This document shows positions 6,493-12,332 of a stretch of DNA of 30,778 nucleotides, one piece after another (within the stretch, counting starts at the first letter, position 1; each line of letters begins with the position of its first letter). This DNA comes from a virus, in IMG/VR virus record IMGVR_UViG_3300004460_000348, positions 1 through 30,778 of that record, one strand, 5' to 3'. The notes under the pieces are model-generated. The model saw only the letters and a program-made list of their open reading frames with translations. It had not been told where the DNA came from and searched no databases. Position numbers and translations under genes: made by a program.

Positions 6493-7121
6493 TAGAAAAG
6501 TTTTGTTTGTGATTTGTGATTGTTTATTCGTTGAATTGCTTTGTCGAAGTATTCCTTGTCAAGTTCGCACGCTGTTAAGTCGAAGCCATAATCGTGACAC
6601 GCAATCGCAATTGATCCTGAACCAAGGTGTGTGTCAAGAATCTTGTCGCCTTGCTTTGCGTACTTATCAAGAATCCATTTGTAAAGTTGTGGAGGTTTTT
6701 GTGTTGGGTGAAATTTTTCACTTTTATTTAGATAAGCGGAATACCTAAAAATTTTATTTGCACCACTAAATGAAGTCCAAGCAAATTCACAATCCGAAAA
6801 TGATAAACCTTCTGGAATTTCTTTGTCCCAAATTATGTATTTTTTACATATACCTAAATTGAAATAATTACCCCCCCAGATTATTTGATTTTTTGAAACA
6901 CGAAACAATTCATTGAAGTATTCTGGTAAAGGAATTTCATTGTCCCAGTCTTTTGAAGTCCATTTTCTGTTTTTTGATTTTGAAGCTTTTGGTGTATTTC
7001 CTAATCCCATATTCATATTAGCCAAATCAATCCCATACGGCGGATCAACAATAGCCAAGTCAAAGAACTTGTCAGGATACCTTGACATCAATTTCATGTT
7101 GTCTTCGTTCGTTATCTTCAT
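6492..7121 (-). CDS. DNA methyltransferase, N6-adenine/N4-cytosine type
   Basis: A 209-residue enzyme with the motifs in beta-class order. The catalytic motif IV is DPPYG at 26-30, HPTQKP at 138-143 precedes the SAM-binding fold, and motif I is DTHLGSGS at 163-170. The DPPYG motif makes adenine methylation the likelier reaction. It probably protects phage DNA from host restriction or marks it. By eye the middle of the gene (6680-7060) is more AT-rich and has longer A/T runs than its neighbours, suggesting separate acquisition. There is also a G7 tract (minus strand, near 6876). It has no restriction enzyme partner nearby, so it is an orphan methylase. Its start is coupled by ATGA to a small membrane protein. 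Confidence 0.88.
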   Translation of the reverse strand: MKITNEDNMKLMSRYPDKFFDLAIVDPPYGIDLANMNMGLGNTPKASKSKNRKWTSKDWDNEIPLPEYFNELFRVSKNQIIWGGNYFNLGICKKYIIWDKEIPEGLSFSDCEFAWTSFSGANKIFRYSAYLNKSEKFHPTQKPPQLYKWILDKYAKQGDKILDTHLGSGSIAIACHDYGFDLTACELDKEYFDKAIQRINNHKSQTKLF

Positions 7122-7273
7122 TGCAATCCTTTTATTTCAATCCACAATGTTCCAGTGATTCCGATGACCAAGCAAGCGAGCGCACCCCACCAACCAAAGA
7201 AGTAAATTGCACCCCACCAAACAAGGACAAGGACGACAATGATAAAAATAATTAAGTAAATAAACGTTTTCAT
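7118..7273 (-). CDS. Small two-helix membrane protein, 51 residues
   Basis: The short frame from the ATG at 7273 (starts MKTFIYLIIFIIVVLVLVWW) encodes two hydrophobic helices split by a short turn, with three pairs of adjacent Trp or aromatic residues. Its TGA overlaps the ATG of the methyltransferase (ATGA). It starts 9 bases after the primase-helicase stop. The placement and coupling make it real. I do not recognise a family. A longer frame in another phase over the same bases is a shadow. Confidence 0.68.
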   Translation of the reverse strand: MKTFIYLIIFIIVVLVLVWWGAIYFFGWWGALACLVIGITGTLWIEIKGLQ

Positions 7274-7282
7274 ATATTGATA

Positions 7283-9670
7283 TTAAAATGGACAATCGTT
7301 TTTGGATGTGGATTCGTTCGCTGGTGAACCTTCGGATAAGATAAAATAACGACCTGAATGGTTGTGACCTTCGGTGTATTTGTACGCTTTGAAATTCGCG
7401 TATTCCTTCACCCATTTTTTGAACTTTTGAGTTGACAAGTCCCGGAATGAATTTGTTTCCTTTTGAAATTCCTGAAGCTTCGCTTGATTGTAATGGTAAA
7501 TTTCAAGTTCAAGATTTCCTTCACGAACGAATTCATAAAAGTCCTTACAAGTTGTTTGAATGAAACGCTTCGTGTCAGCGTTGATTGATGTGGTTGCGGT
7601 CAATCCTTCGTTTAGGTATTTTTGAACGTTCGAAATCATGTAGTTGTCGAATTTTGACCAGTCATCTTGTGACCAAGAATCAAACAACAAACGACCGTAT
7701 TCTTTCAACGGCGAATGTTGCGCGTTGAAATACTGAAAAAATTCAAGTTCGTGACGTCGTCGGTCGTGACTTGATCCAGCGCCAGCAATGACATAATTCG
7801 TTGTTATGACAATCTTCGGTGAACGTTCAAATGGAATGTAAATTTCATCTTTGTTTTTTCGGTTGACCGTTATTCCTTGTGACACCACGCTGAACAATTG
7901 CTCAAAGTCGAAGTTCTTTTTCACGTCATCGAATGCAAGAATTTGCGTATCAAGGTTCACGCGTTGATAAACGAAGTCATTCTTTAATGAATTGAATTGC
8001 TTTCCGTCCACGGTCACAATGTTCCTGAAATAACCGATTGCCGTCAACATCAATGATTTCCCCGAACCACCATTCGCGTTGTCGTTTATTTCTTGGTCAT
8101 TGAAAATGATTGCCTTTTGTTCGGTCTTGTCTTTGTATGTGTGCATTAAATAACCAAGCGTTGTTTCAAGCGCTTCGCTTCGTGTCTTGTCTTGATTCGA
8201 AACCTTGGAAATGAAATCTTGGAAATCATTCTTGTGATTGTCCAGCTGAATGAAGTCGCGGTTCAAGATTTGGTTTTCCCAAATGTAACCGTTGACATCA
8301 ATGTAACTTTTTAAGCTGACATCCTTCTTCGTGATTGTGACCACGCCGTTCTTGAATGGAATAAAGGATTCCGTCTTGTTGTCCTGAAGCATTTTGACAT
8401 CAATCGAATCAATCATGTTCAGGAAATTTTCGCTGAACAAATACGTCGAACGTGAGCAATAATTCCAAACGGATATTTCACCTCGCTTTTCAAGGTATTT
8501 CAAAACGAAATCTTTGATTTGTTCCACCGATGACAAACGAACTTTGTTTTCATTAACCACAACGAATGTCGGTGACAAAGCGCGTTCCGGATAGTATTTT
8601 CCGAATCCATGTTTTGAAAGAAAAGCTGAATAATTGTTCGGTTCAATTGAAATCTTTTCCCCGGTCTTCAATTGTGTGATTGTCCAAAAAACGTCTTGAT
8701 TGTTTTCAACGTCCGATTTGATTTCTTCGATTTGTTCTTGGTCAAGTCCAAGCGCTTCGGTTATGTCCTTGGTCGCAATTCCTTGTCTAATTTTTATCTT
8801 TGCTTTTGTCAGCTTTTCATTGTCTTCGAAATACTTTGATTTGAAGTCAGCTGTTCGAAAAGCGCTTTTGATTGTGTTCACCAGTTCCGCTTTCGTGAAG
8901 TCAGTCGACACGAATTGTTCAAGGTGATATTCGGCGACGTCGCGTGTGATTCCGTATTCACAAAGACAAGCGGAAAGCTTGAAAATGTAATTGTTGCGAT
9001 TTCCTGAACTGAATTCACCACCGAAGTCGAACTTCATGATTCGTTCAATTATTTTTGATTCATCCACTAATCGACACACTGGTGGACGTTCAAGGAAAAC
9101 GTGTCCACGTTCTTGGTCAATGGTTGTGAATTCATCGCAAAATTCGTTCATGTAAGCGTCTGGATCATACGATTCGAAACACACCCTTGAAACGTTTTGA
9201 CTGGATGTATCGAAGTAATCGGAATTCAATTCAATTTCCAGTGCTTTGAATCGTCGCTTGTGTTCTTCTTTCGTTGACTTCGGAATCTTTACAACCACCT
9301 TCAATCCTTTATTCGAAGGTGAAGTGAAAACCATGTAAACAAATGGCAATGATTTGAACCTTTGCTTGTCTTGGTTCATTGTTTCTTCGTCAGGATAGTC
9401 GTCGAAATCAAGAATACAAAGACCAGAATGTTCAATCAATCCGTTGTCGGTTCGCTGGTTGAATGTTCCGTTGAACATAATTGCAAGCAATGAATTTTTC
9501 AATGACCGATAAGCTTCGGTTGATTCGTCCATTTCACGAAGTCGTTTGATTTTCGAAATAAGTTCTGGATAACCATTCTTAATTCGATTGTAAACTTCGA
9601 CCACGTTCATCGTGAACGGTGTTTCTTTTGCGTTAAATAAAGACCTGAAGACCGATATATTTGGAATCAT
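7283..9670 (-). CDS. Primase-helicase: VirE-N/BT4734-like (AEP-type) domain plus SF3 (D5-like) helicase
   Basis: A 795-residue replication protein. The N-terminal ~170 residues resemble the BT4734/VirE-N domain linked to archaeo-eukaryotic-type primases: ILDFDDY at 86-92, TSPSNKGLKVVVKI at 116-129 and SSQNVSRVCFESYDP at 156-170. The C-terminal half is a superfamily 3 helicase with Walker A GGSGKS at 534-539, Walker B ILAFDD at 577-582, motif C KIVITTNY at 619-626, and an arginine-rich patch SSHDRRRHELEFF after it. It would open the replication fork and lay primers, so the phage need not rely on host DnaB or DnaG. It is the first gene after the 358-base non-coding region. The ATG at 9670 is the only reasonable start. 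Confidence 0.88.
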   Translation of the reverse strand: MIPNISVFRSLFNAKETPFTMNVVEVYNRIKNGYPELISKIKRLREMDESTEAYRSLKNSLLAIMFNGTFNQRTDNGLIEHSGLCILDFDDYPDEETMNQDKQRFKSLPFVYMVFTSPSNKGLKVVVKIPKSTKEEHKRRFKALEIELNSDYFDTSSQNVSRVCFESYDPDAYMNEFCDEFTTIDQERGHVFLERPPVCRLVDESKIIERIMKFDFGGEFSSGNRNNYIFKLSACLCEYGITRDVAEYHLEQFVSTDFTKAELVNTIKSAFRTADFKSKYFEDNEKLTKAKIKIRQGIATKDITEALGLDQEQIEEIKSDVENNQDVFWTITQLKTGEKISIEPNNYSAFLSKHGFGKYYPERALSPTFVVVNENKVRLSSVEQIKDFVLKYLEKRGEISVWNYCSRSTYLFSENFLNMIDSIDVKMLQDNKTESFIPFKNGVVTITKKDVSLKSYIDVNGYIWENQILNRDFIQLDNHKNDFQDFISKVSNQDKTRSEALETTLGYLMHTYKDKTEQKAIIFNDQEINDNANGGSGKSLMLTAIGYFRNIVTVDGKQFNSLKNDFVYQRVNLDTQILAFDDVKKNFDFEQLFSVVSQGITVNRKNKDEIYIPFERSPKIVITTNYVIAGAGSSHDRRRHELEFFQYFNAQHSPLKEYGRLLFDSWSQDDWSKFDNYMISNVQKYLNEGLTATTSINADTKRFIQTTCKDFYEFVREGNLELEIYHYNQAKLQEFQKETNSFRDLSTQKFKKWVKEYANFKAYKYTEGHNHSGRYFILSEGSPANESTSKNDCPF

Positions 9671-9874
9671 TTGAATATCACGAAAAAAATGGGACGACCT
9701 TTCAACGATGGCGCGCGTTTACTCGGTCAATCCCATTAATAAAATTCTTTGTTGTTTGCGCCATGTCACAAAACTAACTAAAAATTTCACACATAATCAC
9801 AACGCGACGAAATTATTTTTTTGTAACGCGTTTTGTAACGGCTATAAATCAATACCACATTACGTTTGACACAA

Positions 9875-9971
9875 AGCGCGACAAAATTACAAAAGTTTTT
9901 ACCCCCCCCCCTAAAAAATACAGCATTTTTTTCAGGGACGGTATATAAGAGAATCGTAACTTTGTCGCGCT
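9875..9971. repeat. Inverted repeat, 15 of 16 bases, flanking a C10 tract
   Basis: The left arm at 9875-9890 is AGCGCGACAAAATTAC. The right arm at 9956-9971 is its reverse complement with one mismatch. The 65 bases between include ten consecutive C and an AT-rich block. The repeat is too widely spaced for a simple terminator. It could bind a dimeric or looping protein, or form a cruciform at an origin. Confidence 0.6.
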
Positions 9972-9978
9972 GTAACGC

Positions 9979-10004
9979 AAAAAAGCGCCAGTTTCCCAGC
10001 GCTT
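9979..10004 (-). terminator. Probable intrinsic terminator after the DnaA-C-like gene
   Basis: On the minus strand the sequence reads AAGCGC, a 10-base loop, GCGCTT, with the final TT opening a run of six T. This lies 25 bases after the stop codon at 10029, the expected place for a Rho-independent terminator closing the operon that starts near 12305. The stem is only 6 pairs, so strength is uncertain. Confidence 0.6.
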
Positions 10005-10028
10005 CTCAACCAATTAAACAAAACTATG

Positions 10029-10439
10029 TTATGAATGAGCAAAGATAAGTGAAATGTCGGTCTTTGTCAATGGTTTGTTAAATTCTTTCAACATTCCTTT
10101 CGTAAACTTTCCACGGATCGTGATTGAATCTTCAGTCGTTTCACAATCGAAATATCTTTTTTTTGGAATCCTCGATTCGTCAGTCACCAGTAATGGTAAA
10201 GGATGTATTGAACGAAGGTATTCACCGTCCATTTGCGACCACCAGCGGTCGTGTTGATTCAAAGCATGAATGACACTGGAATGATTCATGTTAAAAAGTT
10301 CACCGATTTCACGCAAACATAATCGTGAACGGCAATGAAGGATGTTAATAAGATAGTATCGTTTGTAAACGACTTCGCGTTTTCGACATGGTTTGTCAAG
10401 GTTGAATTCAGCGATTAGTTCTTTGATGTCTTCGTTCAT
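10029..10439 (-). CDS. DnaA C-terminal-domain-like DNA-binding protein
   Basis: A 136-residue protein. Residues about 28-66 contain YLINILHCRS, then LREIGELFNMNHSSVIHALN. This closely follows the DnaA domain IV pattern (RxxxxxLxREIGxxFxxxHSTVIHA), the helix-turn-helix that reads DnaA boxes. No AAA+ domain is present, so it is a free-standing DnaA-box-type reader rather than an initiator ATPase. It could mark the phage origin or compete with host DnaA. Two TTATGCACA words at 12190-12219 are possible sites. It is coupled by ATGA to the methyltransferase upstream and is the last gene before a terminator and the 358-base gap. Confidence 0.75.
   Translation of the reverse strand: MNEDIKELIAEFNLDKPCRKREVVYKRYYLINILHCRSRLCLREIGELFNMNHSSVIHALNQHDRWWSQMDGEYLRSIHPLPLLVTDESRIPKKRYFDCETTEDSITIRGKFTKGMLKEFNKPLTKTDISLIFAHS
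10040..10070 (-). promoter_or_regulatory. Promoter-like sequence inside the end of the DnaA-C-like gene
   Basis: The minus strand reads TTG (10070-10068), 20 bases, TATCTTTG (10047-10040), a textbook match to TTG-N17-23-TAnnTTTG. The predicted start, near 10035, lies about 30 bases before the terminator-like hairpin at 9979-10004. Transcripts towards the primase-helicase would therefore meet the hairpin at once, as in an attenuator. It may also be chance within coding sequence. Confidence 0.35.
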
Positions 10440-11068
10440 TGTAATCTATTTTTAATTATTTCAATATATTGTTTGTCAATTTCAAATCCAAGATATTCAA
10501 ATCCTAAATTTTTAGCCACCTTCAATGTTGTTCCGCTACCAGAAAACGGATCAATGATTAATTCATTTTCTTTTGCTGTCGTCAAAATTATTCTTCGAAT
10601 AACTTCTTCAGGTATTTGACAAGGATGAATTGTTTTTTCTTTACTGACATTTTTCACTTGATTAATTTCCCACCAGTCATAAATTTTTGAACCAGTTTTT
10701 CCGCGTTCAATCAATTTTTTAATACGTTTGTCATTCGGATTTTTGTAAGGTTGTGTGACCTTTCTAAAATCTGGTTTGCACCCCCACCATGAAATCAATC
10801 TTGATTGTTTTCCGGTATTTGAATTGTAAACCCATGTCACAATTTCTTCACATTTTGATTTCATTGCTAATGGAAGCAAATTGATTGTTTCTTCAGGATA
10901 GTGAATAATGACACAAGGTTTCGGAATCATTGAAAGCAAATCAATATATTCATCAATTTTCAATTTATCTTTGTAATTGTGATAATGATAATTTTGATTA
11001 TACGGCGGATCAGTAATTATCAATCCTGAAGGAATTTCACATTCTCTAAAATCTTTGTTAATTATCAT
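10436..11068 (-). CDS. Second DNA methyltransferase, DPPY type
   Basis: A 210-residue enzyme with DPPY at 20-23 (motif IV), the SAM-domain lead-in HPCQIP at 148-153, and motif I DPFSGSGTT at 173-181. This is the beta-class order also seen in the other methyltransferase of this genome, but the two proteins differ throughout, so they are not a recent duplication. It likely methylates adenine N6 or cytosine N4. There is no restriction partner. By eye the gene is distinctly AT-rich (long A/T runs through 10440-11060) compared with the virion genes. Both ends are ATGA overlaps with small neighbours, so it is well integrated in the operon. Confidence 0.87.
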   Translation of the reverse strand: MIINKDFRECEIPSGLIITDPPYNQNYHYHNYKDKLKIDEYIDLLSMIPKPCVIIHYPEETINLLPLAMKSKCEEIVTWVYNSNTGKQSRLISWWGCKPDFRKVTQPYKNPNDKRIKKLIERGKTGSKIYDWWEINQVKNVSKEKTIHPCQIPEEVIRRIILTTAKENELIIDPFSGSGTTLKVAKNLGFEYLGFEIDKQYIEIIKNRLQ

Positions 11069-11208
11069 ATTTTTTCAATTACAAAGTGACCATAAATGTG
11101 TGTTCCAGCTTTGCGGAATTGATTCAATTTCCAGCGACAAAGCGCTTTCGTTGGGAATTCGTAACATTCCGACAGCCGTGATTCATAGAAGTAAAGTAGT
11201 TTATACAT
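11065..11208 (-). CDS. Small hypothetical protein, 47 residues
   Basis: The short frame starts MYKLLYFYESRLSECYEF and ends GHFVIEKI. Its TGA overlaps the ATG of the methyltransferase and its start overlaps the end of the upstream frame by 8 bases. It is aromatic and basic with no membrane helix. No family is recognised. Coupling at both ends argues that it is translated. Confidence 0.6.
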   Translation of the reverse strand: MYKLLYFYESRLSECYEFPTKALCRWKLNQFRKAGTHIYGHFVIEKI

Positions 11209-11323
11209 TGCTTAATAGTTTAATTTCACATATTTTCAAGTAAAGCTGGACGTTGAACGAACCGCCTTTGTCATGCGTAAAGCTTTGACGCGACCACCAC
11301 CGAATCATTGTCGGCAATGTCAT
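11201..11323 (-). CDS. Small basic hypothetical protein, 40 residues
   Basis: The frame reads MTLPTMIRWWSRQSFTHDKG and continues to the TAA at 11201. It is basic and aromatic. The ATG at 11323 leaves 10 bases after the upstream stop. An in-frame ATG at 11350 would add nine Lys/Asn-rich residues and overlap the upstream gene by 17 bases. No family is recognised. It fits the tight spacing of the cassette, but the evidence is only position and an open frame. Confidence 0.5.
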   Translation of the reverse strand: MTLPTMIRWWSRQSFTHDKGGSFNVQLYLKICEIKLLSNV

Positions 11324-11333
11324 TTTTTGTTTT

Positions 11334-11684
11334 TTAGAATTTGTCTTCATTTGCTTGTTGAATTTGTTGTTGTTCGTGAATATACCAGTTCCATTTGTCT
11401 TCGTCCGAAATGAATTCATGCGCACCGAATGTGAAGGTGTCTTCAAGAATTTGTCGTTTGACTTCGTGTTCAAGTTCTTTCCATTCATCTTCGTTCAGGA
11501 TGTAATCGATTTCTATTTCACCGATTTGTTGTGTCGTCCAAACGTCTTCAAGTTCGATGTCAACATCGGTGATTTCAAGGTCGTCACAATGTACGTTCGT
11601 GAAGCTAAATGAACCTTCACCGAATTTGTCGAAATCGAATTCAAAGGTGAATGAATAATGATTGTTGTCGAATGTTACTTTCAT
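11334..11684 (-). CDS. Acidic hypothetical protein, 116 residues
   Basis: The N-terminal half is rich in beta-forming and Phe-Asp residues (YSFTFEFDFDKFGEGSFSF). The second half is helical with many Glu, Trp and Gln (EDEWKELEHEVKRQILED). It is strongly acidic, which in phage early regions sometimes marks a DNA mimic or an inhibitor of a host enzyme; that is only a suggestion. Its ATG is ATGA-coupled to a small membrane protein upstream. No family is recognised. Confidence 0.65.
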   Translation of the reverse strand: MKVTFDNNHYSFTFEFDFDKFGEGSFSFTNVHCDDLEITDVDIELEDVWTTQQIGEIEIDYILNEDEWKELEHEVKRQILEDTFTFGAHEFISDEDKWNWYIHEQQQIQQANEDKF

Positions 11685-11800
11685 AGTGCATAAATTAAAT
11701 AAAGTGATAAAATTGTAAAAATGGTCATTAAGGCGGTAAACTTTAATAGTTGACCGAATTGTTTCAAAATTTCCTTTCCTTCAGGATCAAGATTTCTCAT
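11681..11800 (-). CDS. Small single-pass membrane protein, 39 residues
   Basis: The frame starts MRNLDPEGKEILKQFGQLLK and ends in a single hydrophobic helix (FTALMTIFTILSLYLIYAL). An amphipathic cytoplasmic part followed by one C-terminal anchor is the layout of a tail-anchored peptide. ATGA overlaps with the genes on both sides make translation likely. The function is unknown. Confidence 0.62.
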   Translation of the reverse strand: MRNLDPEGKEILKQFGQLLKFTALMTIFTILSLYLIYAL

Positions 11801-11970
11801 GGTTTTTCAATTTTAAGTTTGTCAATAAGTTCATCAATAATGCACCACCTTGTAACGGCGCGTTTTGTTCCTTGGTCATTCAATCCGAAAGCTTCGAACA
11901 TTTCGTTTCGTTCCGTCCAAAGTTCTTGTTCGAACTGAAGGATTGTTTCAATCATTTGTTCTTGATTCAT
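11797..11970 (-). CDS. Small helical hypothetical protein, 57 residues
   Basis: The frame starts MNQEQMIETILQFEQELWTE and ends IIDELIDKLKIEKP. It is almost all amphipathic helix, soluble and charged, and includes a short TKRAVTRWC segment. It has ATGA overlaps on both sides. No family is recognised. Confidence 0.65.
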   Translation of the reverse strand: MNQEQMIETILQFEQELWTERNEMFEAFGLNDQGTKRAVTRWCIIDELIDKLKIEKP

Positions 11971-12128
11971 AATTCAGTTATTTGATAAGTTGATAAATCG
12001 TTGATGTTGCTGTTCGCAATGTAAAGTTGCGCGTAATCTTCAGCGCTTTCGATGTTGAAGAATTCATCCACTTTTGTGAACAATTCGTTCTGGTCGTTGT
12101 CTTGAAATTCAATTCTAAATTTTTTCAT
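11967..12128 (-). CDS. Small hypothetical protein, 53 residues, first gene of the cassette
   Basis: The frame starts MKKFRIEFQDNDQNELFTKV and ends STYQITEL. It is acidic with a probable beta-alpha fold. It is the first gene after the 195-base control region and is joined by ATGA to the next gene. No family is recognised. Early-region placement is typical of phage host-takeover proteins, which is an inference only. Confidence 0.65.
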   Translation of the reverse strand: MKKFRIEFQDNDQNELFTKVDEFFNIESAEDYAQLYIANSNINDLSTYQITEL

Positions 12129-12323
12129 TTTGTTTTGTTTTAATTGGTTAACGACGTAAAATTAATAAATGTTTCATTAATAGAAAATTTTATGCACAAA
12201 ATTTTTTCAATTATGCACAAATTTAGAATGATTCCAAATAAGGAATATCGCTTAATGTCGGAGAATTTTACTTAATTTTAAGGGAATAACCTGAATAAAG
12301 TCCGCAAAAATAAGGGAATAACC
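12129..12323. promoter_or_regulatory. 195-base control region with promoter-like, palindromic and DnaA-box-like repeats
   Basis: This AT-rich non-coding stretch lies between the metallophosphatase stop and the first small early gene. It carries two TTATGCACA words 21 bases apart (12190-12198, 12211-12219). It also carries two exact 14-base copies of TAAGGGAATAACCT (12279-12292, 12311-12324) and a weaker palindrome (TAAG-N8-CTTA, 12239-12254). A minus-strand promoter-like sequence overlaps one of the copies. It is the best candidate for the main early promoter and operator, and perhaps the replication origin. Confidence 0.65.
12190..12219 (+). repeat. Two DnaA-box-like TTATGCACA direct repeats
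   Basis: TTATGCACA occurs at 12190-12198 and 12211-12219, spaced 21 bases (about two helical turns) in an AT-rich setting, each followed by AAA(A)TTT. It fits the loose DnaA box TTATNCACA. The phage encodes a DnaA domain IV-like protein at 10029-10439 that could read such sites. Confidence 0.5.
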
Positions 12324-12326
12324 TTA
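12279..12326. repeat. Direct repeats of an imperfect palindrome, operator-like
   Basis: TAAGGGAATAACCT is present at 12279-12292 and 12311-12324, start to start 32 bases. The second copy extends to TAAGG-GAATAA-CCTTA (12311-12326), a dyad. A weaker dyad lies at 12239-12254. Repeated dyads at a promoter suggest binding of a dimeric regulator. The second copy overlaps the stop codon of the metallophosphatase gene and, on the minus strand, is followed by T5, so a weak terminator is the alternative reading. Confidence 0.55.
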
Positions 12327-12332
12327 AAACAA
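12305..12332 (-). promoter_or_regulatory. Promoter-like sequence overlapping the operator-like dyad
   Basis: The minus strand reads TTG (12332-12330), 17 bases, TATTTTTG (12312-12305), within the TTG-N17-23-TAnnTTTG range. The dyad 12311-12326 fills the spacer and the second repeat copy (12279-12292) lies just past the expected start point near 12300. This is where a repressor or activator would control the small early genes. Confidence 0.5.

Larger units (their letters stand above)
9671..10028. other. 358-base non-coding region: terminator, inverted repeat, C10 tract, GTAACG repeats
   Basis: This stretch has no supported gene (only frames of about 16-25 codons). It holds a hairpin with an adjacent A tract (9979-10004) and a 16-base inverted repeat with one mismatch (AGCGCGACAAAATTAC at 9875-9890 against 9956-9971). 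It also holds a run of ten C (9902-9911) and repeated GTAACG words (about 9824-9840 and 9972-9977). A related CGCGACGAAATTA lies near 9804-9816. It lies between the DnaA-C-like gene and the primase-helicase. It is therefore a candidate for the leader of the replication operon or a replication origin. No canonical DnaA box is visible in it. Confidence 0.7.

Noticed and set aside
7137-7415. A 92-residue minus-strand frame across the primase end
   Set aside because: It runs through the end of the primase-helicase in another frame; the ATGA-coupled 51-residue frame at 7118-7273 explains this DNA better.
9769-9803. A second promoter-like pattern (TTG-N24-TAGTTTTG on the minus strand) before the primase-helicase
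   Set aside because: The spacing of 24 bases is outside the 17-23 range known for this promoter class.
9671-10028. Tiny minus-strand frames (16-25 codons) in the non-coding region
   Set aside because: They are too short, lack coupling to neighbours, and one includes the C10 tract as a Gly run; no support beyond an open frame.
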